Assembly (NCBI RefSeq): GCF_001704415.2
Contig: NC_030817.1
Span: 30,391,550 to 30,455,549, forward strand
DNA from: Capra hircus
Taxonomy: Eukaryota > Chordata > Mammalia > Artiodactyla > Bovidae
Direction of reading: 5' to 3'
Length of the DNA: 64,000 nucleotides
Under the pieces are notes generated by a model. It had not been told where the DNA came from. It worked only from the letters and a program-made list of their open reading frames with translations, and ran no database searches. The number at the start of each line of letters is the position of its first letter. Position 1 is the first letter of the stretch. The position numbers and the translations under genes were made by a program. This document shows, one piece after another, positions 21,621-32,194 of this stretch.

Positions 21621-23332
21621 CAGTTCAGTTCAGTTCAGTCGCTCAGTCATCTCCGACTCTTTGTGACCCCATGAATTGCACCACGCCAGGCCTCCCTGTC
21701 CATCACCATCTCCTGGAGTTCACTCAGACTCACATCCATCGAGTCAGTGATGCCATCCAGCCATCTCATCCTCTGTCGACCCCTTCTCCTCATGCCCCCA
21801 ATCCCTCCCAGCATCAGAATCAACTTTTCCAATGAGTCAACTCTTTGCATGAGGTGGCCAAAGTACTGGAGTTTCAGCTTTAGCATCATTCCTTCCAAAG
21901 AACACCCAGGACTGATCTCCTTTAGAACGGACTGGTTGGATCTCCTTGCAGTCCAAGGGACTCTCAAAAGTCTTCTCCAACACCACAGTTCAAAACCATC
22001 AATTCTTTGGTGCTCAGCTTTCTTCACAGTCCAACTCTCACATCCATACATGACTACTGGAAAAACCATAGCCTTGACTAGATGGACCTTTGTTGGCAAA
22101 GTAATGTCTCTGCATTTGAATATGCTATCTAGGTTGGTCATAACTTCCCTTCCAAGGAGTAAGTGTCTTTTAATTTCATGGCTGCAGTCACCATCTGCAG
22201 TGATTTTGGAGCCCCCCAAAAATAAAGTCTGACACTGTTTCCACTGTTTCCCCATCTATTTCCCATAAAGTGATGGGACCAGATGCCATGATCTTCATTT
22301 TCTGAATGTTGAGCTTTAAGCCAACTTTTTCACTCTCCTCTTTCACTTTCATCAAGAGGCTTTTTAGCTCCTCTTCACTTTCTGCCATAAAGGTGGTGTC
22401 ATCTGCATATCTGAGGTGATTGATATTTCTCCCAGCAATCTTGATTTCCAGCTTGTGCTTCTTCCAGCCCAGCATTTCTCATGATCTACTCCGCATAGAA
22501 GTTAAATAAGTGGATTTACAATATACAGCCTTGACGTACTCCTTTTCCTATTTGTAACCAGTCTGTTGTTCCATGTCCAGTTCTAACTGTTGCTTCCTGA
22601 CCTGCATACAGATTTCTCAAGAGGCAGGTCAGGTGGTCTGGTATTCCTATCTCTCTCAGAATCTTCCACAGTTTATTGAGATCCACAGAGTCAAAGGCTT
22701 TGGCATCGTCAATAAAGCAGAAATAGATGTTTTTCTGGAACTCTCTTGCTTTTTCCATGATCCAGCGGATGTTGGCAATTTGATCTCTGGTTCCTCTGCC
22801 TTTTCTAAAACCAGCTTGAACGTCAGGGAGTTCACGGTTCACGTATTGCTGAAGCCTAGCTTGGAGAATTTTGAGCATTACTTTACTAGCCCGTGAGATG
22901 AGTGCAATTGTGTGGTAGTTTGAGCATTCTTTGGCATTGCCTTTCTTTGGGATTGGAATGAAAACTGAGCTTTTCCAGTCCTGTGGCCACTGCTGAGTTT
23001 TCCAAATTTGCTGGCATATTGAGTGCAGCACTTTCACAGCATCATCTTTCAGGATTTGAAATAGTTCAACTGGAATTCCATCACCTCCACTAGCTTTGTT
23101 CATAGTGATGCTTTCTAAGGCCCACTTGACTTCACATTCCAGGATGTCTGGCTCTAGGAAGTGATCACACCATCGTGATTATCTTGGTCATGAAGATCTT
23201 TTTTGAATAGTTCTGTGTATTCTTGCCACCTCTTCTTAATATCTTCTGCTTCTGTTAAGTCCATACCATTTCTGTCCTTTATCAAGACCATCTTTGCATG
23301 AAATGTTCCCTTGGTATCTCTAATTTTCTTTA
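21621..23332 (-). mobile_element. BovB LINE, 1.7 kb, perfect 12 bp TSD
   Basis: A 5'-truncated BovB in reverse. The 3' terminus (CAGTTCAGTTCAGTTCAG on the plus strand) starts at 21621, and the truncated 5' end is at 23332. The 12 bp repeat AGGAAATAGCTT is perfect at 21609-21620 and 23333-23344, which defines the insertion exactly. It covers the RT domain to the 3' end. Confidence 0.97.
21647..23103 (-). pseudogene. BovB ORF remnant (RT and C-terminal region)
   Basis: The RT core is spread over broken frames. 23103-22516 keeps the fingers/palm (GDGIPVELFQILKDDAVKVL, FRKGRGTRDQIANIRWIM, DDAKAFDSVD). 22475-22188 holds LRYADDTTFM with an intact YADD active site (22398-22409). 22255-21647 is the C-terminal region with the Cys/Trp-rich tract (FELWCWRRLL). 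Stops and frameshifts separate them. The endonuclease domain is missing through 5' truncation. Not able to make enzyme. Confidence 0.9.
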
Positions 23333-23655
23333 AGGAAATAGCTTAGCTAAAAAGAAAAGGAAAGAAACAAGGATAAATTATGAAATCCAAGAAGAAGTTA
23401 TTTCTTTGGCATTAAAGTTCCAGGAAAGGAGATAAGTGGTAGTTAGAAAGCTGTCAGAACCCAGGCCACCATTCCCTCTCTGTTCATATTCTTAGGAGAG
23501 AGATCATGATTGGCTATCTTGGTCAGGGATCTACTCTGAGTTAAATCAGCTATGGTCAAGGGGTCGAGGGCATTTAGTACAGATGTGGGGGAGGGGCAGT
23601 CCTCACTGAAGGGGATTTGAGTCACGACCTAGGTAGATACTGCAAAAGTCAGTCA

Positions 23656-24113
23656 GTTCAGTTCAGTCACTCAGTCATGTCCAACTATTTGCCACCCAAT
23701 GGTCTACAGTGCACCAGGCTTCCCTGTCTATTACCAACTCCTGGTGCTTGCTCAAACTCATGTCCATTGAGTTGGTGGTGCCATCCAACCATCTCATCTT
23801 CTGTCATCCCCTTCTCCTGCCCTTAATCTTTCCCAGCATCAGGGTCTTTTCAATTGAGTCAGTTCTTTGCATCAGGTGGCCAAAGAATTGGAGTGTCAAC
23901 TTCAGCATCAGTCCTTCCAATGAATATTCAGGACTGATTTCCTTTAGGATAGACTGGTTGGATCTCCTTGTAGTCCAAGGGACTCTCAAGTGTCTTGTCC
24001 AATACCACAGTTCAAAAGCATCAATTCTTCAGCACTCTACTTTCTTTATAGTCCAACTCTCATATCCATACATGACTACTGGAAAAACCATAGCTTTGAC
24101 TAGGTGGACCTTT
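23656..24113 (-). mobile_element. BovB 3' segment of a twin-primed (5'-inverted) insertion
   Basis: This 458 bp BovB 3' end in reverse (plus-strand start GTTCAGTTCAGTCACTCAG) stops at CTAGGTGGACCTTT. There it meets a head-to-head forward BovB 5' segment (24114-25555). The composite is flanked by a perfect 12 bp direct repeat AAAAGTCAGTCA at 23644-23655 and 25556-25567. I therefore read both parts as one insertion with an inverted 5' part, the product expected from twin priming. Confidence 0.85.
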
Positions 24114-24328
24114 AGAAGATGGCAGAGTAAAAGAATGTACACTCATCTTCTCCTGCGAGAACTCCAAAATTACCACTCGCTGCTGAACAACCATCGACTA
24201 GAGAATGTTGGATCCCACCTAAAAAAGATACCCCACACCCAAAGGCAAAGGAGAAGCCCCAGCAAGACAGTAGGAGGGGTGAAATCGCATTTAGACTCAA
24301 ACCCCATACCCACCAGAGACAGTCAAAG

Positions 24329-24778
24329 GGCTCAGACAAAACCTTGTGTGCATCAGGAGTCCCCACAGAGACTGAGCCAGACCTGCCTTTGAGTGTTTGA
24401 GTGTCTCCTGTGGAGGTATGGGTCAGCAGTAGGCTGCCGCAAGGGCAAGGGCTTTGGGTGCAGCAGACCTGGGTATGGCATAAGCCCTCTTGGAGGAGGT
24501 CACCATTAACCCCACCATAGAACCACCAGAACTTACACAGGACTAGGGAAGCAGACTCTTGGAGGGCACAAACAAAACCTTGTGCACACCAGGACCCAGG
24601 AGAAAGGAGCAGTGATCCCACAAGAGACTGACCCAGACTTGCCAATGAGTGTCCAGGAGTTTCCGGTGGAGTGTGGGTTCATGGTGGCTTGCTGCAGGGC
24701 TGGGGGCACTGAGTGCACAGTGCATGCATAGGACCTTTTGAAGGAGGTCGCCATTATCTTCATTACCTCCACCATAGG
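24329..24778 (+). repeat. Two diverged tandem units in the BovB 5' region
   Basis: 24329-24520 and 24562-24778 share an ordered series of motifs: ACAAAACCTTGTG, CAGGA(G/C), GAGACTGA(G/C)CCAGAC, TGAGTGT, GTGGAG, GGCTGC/GCTTGCTGC, GGAGGAGGTC/GAAGGAGGTC, CACCATT/GCCATTA, and CACCATAG at the end. They look like an old tandem duplication of about 200-220 bp. Confidence 0.75.
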
Positions 24779-25004
24779 TTGGCCTCAGGTCAAATAACAG
24801 GAAAGGAACACAGCCCTGCCCATCAACAGAAAATTGGATTAAAGATTTACAGAGCATGGCCCTGACCATCAGAACAAGACCATTTCCCCCTCAGTCTCTC
24901 CCATCAGGAAGCTTCCATAAGCCTCTTATCCTTATCCTTCAGAGGGCAGACAGAATGAAAACCACAATCACAGAAAACTAATCAAACTGATCACATGGAC
25001 CACA

Positions 25005-25376
25005 GTCAGTTCAGTCGCTCAGTCATGTCCGACTCTTTGCGACCCCATGAATCGCAGCACGCCAGGCCTCCCTATCCATCACCAGCTCCTGGAGTTCACT
25101 CAGACTCACATCCATCAAGTCAGTGATGCCATCCAGCCATCTCATCCTCTGTCGTCCCTTTCTCCTCCTGACCCCAATTCCTACCAGCATCAGAGTCTTT
25201 TCCAAGGAGTCAACTCTTCGCATGAGGTGGCCAAAGTACTGGAGTTTCAGCTTTAGCATCATTCCTTCCAAAGAAATCCCAGGGCTGATCTCCTTCAGAA
25301 TGGACTGGTTGGATCTCCTTGCCGTCCAAGGGACTCTCAAAAGTCTTCTCCAACACCGCAGTTCAAAAGCATGGAC
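25005..25376 (-). mobile_element. BovB 3' fragment nested inside BovB
   Basis: A reverse BovB tail (GTCAGTTCAGTCGCTCAGTC to CCGCAGTTCAAAAG). The host BovB word CACATGGACCACA is duplicated at 24992-25004 and 25377-25389 as a 13 bp TSD. Seven extra bases CATGGAC at 25370-25376 copy the start of the same target and sit at the 5' junction. The host text continues afterwards (GCCTTATCTAACTCAATG). Confidence 0.92.
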
Positions 25377-25704
25377 CACATGGACCACAGCCTTATCTAA
25401 CTCAATGAAACTATGAGCCATGCTGCGTAAGGCTACTTAAGACAGACAGGTCATGGTGGAGAGTACTGACAAGACGTGGTCTACAGGAGAAGGAAATGGC
25501 AAACCACTTCAGTATTCTTGCCTTGAAAGCCCCATGAACAGTATGAAAATGCAGAAAAAGTCAGTCAACATCAAGACTGTGTGTTTACACGCACACATGC
25601 AAATATAAAAATACAAATGTCTATACATACATAACTGTATATAAAATTCATTAAATATTGAACACTAACATTAAAATGAATCTGCATATCAATCATTAAA
25701 ATGA

Positions 25705-25830
25705 TAAGTGAAAGCTTCATGAAAGCAGTACCTTGCTGTCATGTTTACTTCTTTATGCCCAGAACCTGAAAGTTCACTAGGGACATACCTAGTATGTATT
25801 GGTCAATATCTGTTGGACTTAGGAATTTTC
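25705..25830 (+). mobile_element. L2 LINE 3' end relic
   Basis: The order is L2-like: GCTTCATGAAAGCAGTACC, then TATGCCCAGAACCTG, then TATGTATTGGTCAATATCTG, matching the L2 terminal tract that normally ends in CAATAAATATTTGTTG. Diverged. Confidence 0.55.
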
Positions 25831-25849
25831 ACAAATAAAAGTAAAAAGA

Positions 25850-26535
25850 AATGATAATAGGTATTATTAAAAATGGAACAATGAGCCCTGTGAACCTTTT
25901 GATAAAATGCAATTTAAAGTACATAGCATTACTTATAAAATATTCTTGCCAAAAAGTTGAACCTGAGTGTAATCAAAGATTTAGAACTAACATCCAATAT
26001 ACAGGAAATGAAGAAAGGGACAAGTTAAAATGCTGCCTCATGGAACCAAATAGATAATCCGGAATTTTGGATTTTCTATAGGACAATTGACCTGCTTTCT
26101 TCAACAAGTCAATGATATGAGGTGGTGGAAGGAGAAAATTAAGACAGGATAACTAAATGCAATTTGTCGACCTTGTTTGGATCCTGATTCACCAGCTGTA
26201 TAAAAAGAGATTTTTGAAATAATCATAGAAATTTGATCATAGACTAGATGTTAGATGATACCAAAGAATTATTAATTAAATATGATAATGGCCTAGTGGT
26301 TACACACGAAGGTGTCCATATTTCCTAGGAATGCATATTGAAGCATGTGGGGGTAAAATGATACGCTTTCTTAGATTTTATTTAAAATGCTTTCACAAAG
26401 AAAAACAAAAAGAGTAGATGATATAATCACAAAATATTGGTAATTCTTGAATGTGAGTGATTAGGATATGGGAGTTCATTGTCTGGTCTCTCTATTTTTG
26501 CGTGTGTTTAAACTTTTTCGTTAAAAAGAGAATAG
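25850..26535 (+). mobile_element. Old L1 3' UTR relic
   Basis: Forward copy of an old L1 3' UTR: AAAATGCAATTTAAAGTACA, TTATAAAATATTCTTGCC, TAACTAAATGCAATTTGTCG, then TATGATAATGGCCTAGTGGT and AACTTTTTCGTTAAAAAGAG. The same family lies in reverse at 17625-17955. Non-coding. Confidence 0.6.
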
Positions 26536-26999
26536 AGTATAGAGCGTATTTTCAGCTTTTCCTAAAAGTACTGAATCTTAAGTATGCTTAAGATTTCTTA
26601 TTATAATGTTCAAATTTACATGAAGAAACTTCTTGTGAGACACAATAAAATGGTGGCAAGTGTACTGCCTTAGAAATCAGATAAATGTGGTTTGAATCCT
26701 AGCCGTTCCCCATGGTGCTGAGGAGGGAGGCAACATGGCTGGAGCAAAAACAGCAAGAGCAGAGGTACGGTTGGTTTCTAACATCTTTGTGTGTGTGTCT
26801 GTGTGTGTGAGGTGGGCAGTGGGGATTGTACTTCAGGTCAGCTGCGTCAAGTTTGGAACAAGCAAATACTTTTTCTGTTTCTTTTGGTCTTCCCCCCCAC
26901 CCTGATATTATTTTATAAGTCATAATGACTGCCTTGTAAATTAAATTATCTAAAAGAAAATTTTTGTAAAGTTTTCACTTTTAGAGTGTGCCTGGAGGT
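26536..26999. other. Unassigned non-coding DNA
   Basis: Contains a short GT-rich patch (26787-26812). 26650-26700 is weakly MIR-like (AAATCAGATAAATGTGGTTTG). No exon recognised. Confidence 0.45.
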
Positions 27000-27620
27000 A
27001 CGACTATCTTTGCAAGAGTGACTGTGGTGTGATTTGGGGCTGTGAGGTGGGTGGAGATCAGACCATGCAGGATATTGAGGCTATTCTAAGGGATTTTGTC
27101 CTGACCCCAAGAGCAACGGGGAGACATCTAAGGATTTTAAACAGAATACGCATGTGACATGATTAGTTTTCTGTTCTGAAATGATTATTTGGGCTGAAGT
27201 GTGGAGCACATACTGGAAGGAACCAGAGTGGAGGTTCTTAGCTGTTTGGAGGCCAGTGCTGTGGTCCATGAGAGAGATAGTGGGTTAAGGGTGGTAGTGG
27301 TGGTGGAGATGGGCGGGAGTAGGTGATCTGAGATATATTGAAGAGATAAAATGGACAGGACTTTGTGATGAACTGAGTACAGTCGGATGAGAAGACAGTG
27401 TCAAACATGATAGGTTTCTGACTGGTAGAACTGGTTGGATGGCAGATTAATTCACACAGGGATCCCTGGAAGAGGACCAAATTTTGAGGAGTGAAAGAAA
27501 TAATCAGTTTGGTTTGGGGCACAATGAGTGCACAATAAGGTGCCTTTGAGACATACAAGAAGTGATGTCAAGAGTGTAGTTTAATATTAAAGTCTGAGCT
27601 CAGATGAGAGAACAGTGCAA
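27000..27620 (-). mobile_element. L2 LINE relic, about 0.6 kb
   Basis: The text is the reverse of the L2 ORF2 end region: CTAAGGGATTTTGTCCTGACC, ATGTGACATGATTAGTTTTC, GAGATATATTGAAGAG with GGACAGGACTTTGTGATGAA, then GGTTTCTGACTGGTAGAACTG and CTTTGAGACATACAAG. It matches the complement of the family seen forward at 1045-1437 and 60195-60855. No intact frame. Confidence 0.7.
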
Positions 27621-28750
27621 GTCTATTAGTTTGATATAAAAAGGTAGTTAGTTCGCGTTTGGACTTTTTAATGTAAACGTGTTATTGCTATAGCGTGTGC
27701 AAACATTTCACAGCTATAATACCTGTGAGAAGCAACGCCTCACATAAACCAAAATAAAGTTTTGTTTTATTTGTTTCACAAATGAGCAGGTTCATTTTTA
27801 CAGGAAAGCAGTTAATTTTTCCCTGCTTTTAATTTTTTACTGCAAATGTGGAGGAATTTTGGCAGTAGCTATGACTGTTTTGAGCCAAATAGGTCTTATT
27901 TTTCTCCTATTATTACAGTTTCTCTTTTTTCATGATGCATATTTGCCAGTTACTAGTTAGGTCAACTTCCTTTTGAAGGGAGTTGCCCTAGAATTGCAAT
28001 CTTGCAGTTTCTAAGCAATAACGCCTCTGTCTACCCCATTAGAGAAAGTCACTAGAGAACTATTAACATTTTCTGAGGAGTCAAATCCCAAGTATATTTT
28101 AGGCTTAGAACAGAATGAGGTAGGCTGGTGGGGAGGGAGTGGTGGTGGTAAAGGAGATGTTATTTTTAATCCTATTTTAAAGAAAGTCTGTAAAATGTTG
28201 CTTCTGTTAGTAATTTGGTTTCTTAAAGGGCTATAACTCCTTCAGAGCCTTTGGTTAACTCAGACATATTCTGTGGTCAGCTGTCCAATCTGGAGCTAGT
28301 TTTACTTAACCTCCCAGAAAACCCCCTGAGTAATACTAGATTTTTAACTGGGAAAAGAAGAGAAGTTGTTGGTGTACTAACTGGTCCTTTGATAACTCTT
28401 GACAATTCATCACTTTTCCCTTGCCGCACCTATTTATTCAGGTCTAAGTTTTCCTAGTTGCTTCTTAGTTTTGCAGACCACTCTATGGTTGTCAGTTAAT
28501 AACAATGATCAAAACAATATTGTTGATTTAGCTAATTTATTTCCCTTGATTTTATTTTTTTCATGTATGATTTCACTAGAATTTATCTGCTATTTCTGTC
28601 AGTGAGGTAGAGAAGGGCAATTGTTATTAGTTTTATTTTTTTGGTAGGTTAAACAGTGATCCAGAGAGAGAGTATCAGATCCGGGACTGGACCACAGGTG
28701 TTTTGATTTCTATCCTCACAAGGGTAAAAGTAAAGAAAGGAGCTTAAAGA
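27621..28750. other. Unassigned non-coding DNA, about 1.1 kb
   Basis: No repeat family recognised. Short overlapping frames (68 codons each) at 28251-28605 have no domain. Could be unique sequence. Confidence 0.45.
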
Positions 28751-28760
28751 ATAAAGGAGG

Positions 28761-28920
28761 GGACTTCCCCTGGTGGTCCAATGGTTAGGACTCCACACTT
28801 CCAATGCAGGGGGTGAGGGTCCATCCCTGGTCAGGGGATAGGATCTTGCATGCTACACGGCATGGCCAAAAATAAAATAAAATAAATAAATAAAACAGCT
28901 AAGCTCTTAAAAAAAAAAAG
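28761..28920 (+). mobile_element. CHR-type tRNA-Glu SINE, 10 bp TSD
   Basis: GGACTTCCCCTGGTGGTCC head, ATCCCTGGTCAGGGGATAGG, GGCATGGCCAAAAATAAAAT end and A-rich tail. The TSD ATAAAGGAGG is perfect at 28751-28760 and 28921-28930. Confidence 0.97.
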
Positions 28921-28930
28921 ATAAAGGAGG

Positions 28931-29868
28931 GAATAGGAGTAACATAAAAAGTAAAATGAGTTTATTTATTCCTTCAAGAATGCTTTAAAAAATCATCTTC
29001 AGTGTTTCCATGTACATGCCAGGAGCAAAAATTCCAATGGGAGAGACAAACCTATAAATATTATAGTACAGTGGAAAAAATTAAAGGGCCGTGGAAGAAG
29101 TACTGAAAAACAATAAATGGTAACACAAAGTAATTTTTGTTGGTGGGCTCAGTTTCTCAATCCCGAGTATCTAATACTTTCTCATTATTTTGTCTTGAAG
29201 TGGAGACTGTGTATGATCCTACATTACTATTTTTCACTCAGGCACTTGGGGTCTTCATACTATCTTGCCCACATTTTTGGCATAGGATTTCTTGATTTTC
29301 TCAAGCATGCATTCTTTCTTAGGCACATTTTGCCAACTGAAGTTGTTTTAAACTCCCATTTTCAATTTTATGCTTCTAGAATTATGGGTTTGGGGCAGAG
29401 CAGGATGGCAGGGATCTCTGATAATGTCTCCTGGACTCTCCTTGTATCACTGAGGCAAATCTTGATAGAGCATCATGTCATACTCCTGAACTTCTAAATA
29501 CTACCCATTTCCCCATGACCATCTAGCCAACCTAGGGATAACTGATGGGCTAGATTCTGTGCCCTGTACTTACCTCATTTTAAAAATAATTATTTCATAA
29601 GATTTTATTACAGCATTAAAAAGTAGAATTGGTTGGGCTTAAGTTCAGAAAAGGTATGGTAACTGATGTGACTTATTTAATAAAGTATAATTAACTCTTT
29701 TTCCCTAATGCATCATGCTACTTTGTGTCTGCTTTGTGTGTGTAACTTATCAAGAAATACACAACTGTTACTTCTTTACCTTTCAGATGTGATGGCTGAC
29801 CTATTCTTGTGGTCAATTTTGAAGAAAGAGGTTTGCCTATGTATGCATTTATTTAAAAAGCATTTATT
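28931..29868. other. Unassigned DNA with a 126-codon open frame
   Basis: No repeat recognised. A forward frame at 29117-29497 is open for 126 codons with hydrophobic and aromatic-rich content. It has no motif I recognise, no evident signal or cysteine pattern, and no splice or promoter context. I treat it as probably fortuitous, but it is the longest open frame here outside a recognised element. Confidence 0.4.
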
Positions 29869-30058
29869 GAGCTCAGTTGGTAAAGAATCTGCCTGCAATG
29901 CAGGTGACCCTGGTTTGATTCCTGGGTAGGGAAGATACCCTGGAGAAGGGAAAGGCTACCCACTCCAGTATTCTGGCCTGGAGGATTTCATGGACTGTAT
30001 AGTCCATGGGGTCACAAAGAGTCAGACACGACCAAGCGACTTTCACTTTCACTTTCAC
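29869..30058 (+). mobile_element. Bov-tA SINE, 5' end missing
   Basis: Starts inside the tRNA part (GAGCTCAGTTGGTAAAGAATC), then CAATGCAGGTGACCCTGG, then GGATTTCATGGACTGTATAG, and ends CGACTTTCACTTTCACTTTC. The first ~15 bp of the usual head (GGGCTTCCCTGGTG) are absent. Confidence 0.92.
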
Positions 30059-31650
30059 ACATTGTAGATACAGAGATGCCCTGCACCCAGTATGGTGGCA
30101 GGGTTCAAATGAATTGATAAGACAATATATCTATGTGAAGACTGATTTTTAAATGATGACATAAAAGCAAATGTTTTAGTATTGTTACAAAAAAACCAAA
30201 TCAGTCCATCTTTTCCTATTGAGTGTTTGGCACAAAGGTGAAATCTTTTCAGTGTTGTAACTTTATAAACCCTGGGCTTATGGAACAGCTGTAAATCTGG
30301 CTAGGATTTAGTTTATACTCTTAGATCGCAGAAGCTGTGAGGACTACGGTTGTGACAGGACCATTCATCTTGTCCTCCGTAAACCCACAGACTTATAATC
30401 TTCACTCCAATTTGGGTAGAAGAGGAAGCTGAGACTAGTTTTGCCTTTCCAGTGATGCAGACACTGAATGGCTTGAATTTTCATCCTCACTGATTTCTTT
30501 TGCAAAATGCCCTTGCATGTCAGGTGTGGGCAGAGAAACCCTGTTAGGACTCCCTCCCCTTGCAAAGCAAAGTGGGGTGTTACTGTCACAACAAATGCGC
30601 CTTTTCTTTTCCTCTAGTTTTCATAAAGGCCCAGGTGCATAAGCAAATGTCCTAGGGTTATTTGTGTCTTGCTCACAGTTGTAATAATTTTATATTTTCT
30701 ATGTTTAAGGTCTTCTTTTGTCTCCTCTAAACTCCGTGATCTAGCCTACCAAGGACAGACGCTTATTCTTAAAATATAGATAAAGAAAAACAAGGTTCCC
30801 TACATGGAAAACAGTGACAGTTCAACCTGTTTGGCCTTTGTTTCACAACATAAAATTTATATATCTTGGTTATGGTCTGTACATTGCTCTGAAATCTTTG
30901 GTACAAATTAGTAATGACCTTTAGCTGTATTTGGCTTTGAAAACAATAGAGTAATTAATACACACTTTACAGAGCAGTTGCAGCTGGAGCTGACTGGAGC
31001 CACCTGACTATTAAACAGTGTTTATTGCAAAGGTCATCTTACATCATTGCTCTATTTTCCAAGGTTAATTGCCAATTTGCTTTCAAATATTATGCAAAAG
31101 CATTGGCTTAGTTATAGAAAACTTAGTCTTGGAGAATTTGATTCCTTTAGGGATGAATAATTAAGGTTCTGTGAAGTCACACGCCTGAAAGAGAACTCTA
31201 AAGTTCACCACGACTCTTCTTTCTTCTAAGAGTATCCTATTTTAAAAATTCCTGGAAACCTCTCTGTCAAAAAAGAAACAAAAATTTAAAAGCAAACATA
31301 CTGAGAAAGTACAGAAAATATGATAGACAAAAGATTGTTAATTTTGTTCTATAAAGTGCTTTATATAAATTTATGAGAAAATTATTAAGAATACATTAGG
31401 CACTTGGAGAAAAGATATGGACAAATATTCCATAAAAGAGTTTGATTAATAAAAGTGAAAAATTTGTCAGTCTCACAGGTGTTATAGGTGTATGATAAAG
31501 GATGCTTTTTTTTCTTTTCCTGATTAGCATTGACTTCGGAAGATTATAATACTAGTGAGAATGTAGTAAGATAGGTACTATCTTTCAATACTTTGGGATG
31601 CATGAATTGATAAGATTCTTTTGCTAAGTAAGTTGGAAAACTGTATGAAG
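30059..31650. other. Unassigned repeat-poor DNA, candidate conserved non-coding interval
   Basis: About 1.6 kb without a recognised repeat, framed by repeat-dense DNA. At 30780-31150 short transcription-factor-like words cluster: CAGCTGGAGC, GCCACCTGAC (E-box CACCTG), TTATTGCAAAGGTCATC (a C/EBP-like word next to a nuclear-receptor half-site AGGTCA), and AGTAATTAATAC. No exon is seen. Regulatory function is only a possibility. Confidence 0.35.
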
Positions 31651-32138
31651 TTTCTTAAAAATACTCATACTCTTCATTTTCAGTAATTCACTCCCAGGAA
31701 CCTATTCTAAGTATATATTATTGCATAAAACATATAATGCACTGAAACAAAAATTAGAATCACAATGAACATGTTTAGAAGTAGGAAATGAGTCAATAAA
31801 CAATGTATATTTAATATTATGTCATCATTGAACAATATTGTAATGTTAAAATATTTTTCCTAAAATGACAAATATCACGTATTTCACTTACATGAGGTAC
31901 CTAGAGTGGTAAAATTCATAGAGACAGAGAGCAGAATGGTGGTTGCTGGGGGATAGTGGGTAGTTATTCTGAAGGGGGTAGAGTTTCAGTTTGGGCAGAT
32001 GGAAAAGTTCCAGAGACAGGTAGTGACAATAGTTGCACAACAATGTGAATGTACTTATTGTCACTGAATTGTAACACAAAAATGGTTAAAATGGTAAATT
32101 TTATGTTTTACATGTTTTACCACAATCAAAAAATTTTA
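31651..32138 (+). mobile_element. L1 3' end (ORF2 tail and UTR)
   Basis: 31870-32138 follows an L1 end: CAGAATGGTGGTTGCTGGGG, AGTTGCACAACAATGTGAAT, CACTGAATTGTAACAC, then AAATTTTATGTTTTACATG and an A-rich end. 31651-31870 looks like older ORF2 tail text (AATTCACTCCCAGGAACC). Confidence 0.6.
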
Positions 32139-32194
32139 AGATCTTTATAGTAGTATGAGGAATGCTTGTTACATGATTTTAGTTTTAGAAAAGC

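Larger units (their letters stand above)
24114..25555 (+). mobile_element. BovB 5' segment (inverted part), with long 5' region
   Basis: Forward BovB text. It starts AGAAGATGGCAGAGTAAAAG and runs about 870 bp through non-coding 5' sequence. At about 24970 it reaches CACAATCACAGAAAACTAAT, the point near which the two other long BovB copies here begin. It continues with CTAACTCAATGAAACTATGA and ACTTCAGTATTCTTGCCTTG to the second flanking repeat. A second BovB (25005-25376) is inserted in it. It holds no endonuclease or RT. Minus-strand frames of 177, 108 and 80 codons here are antisense artefacts. Confidence 0.85.

Noticed and set aside
24112..24869. Overlapping reverse open frames of 177, 108 and 80 codons
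   Set aside because: They lie antisense to the BovB 5' region, use different frames over the same DNA and show no domain. The GC-richer composition of that region explains the openness.
29117..29497. Forward 126-codon frame outside recognised repeats
   Set aside because: No motif, no homology that I recognise, no promoter, splice or poly(A) context. Length is within what AT-moderate random sequence can give in 64 kb on six frames. Kept as a note only.
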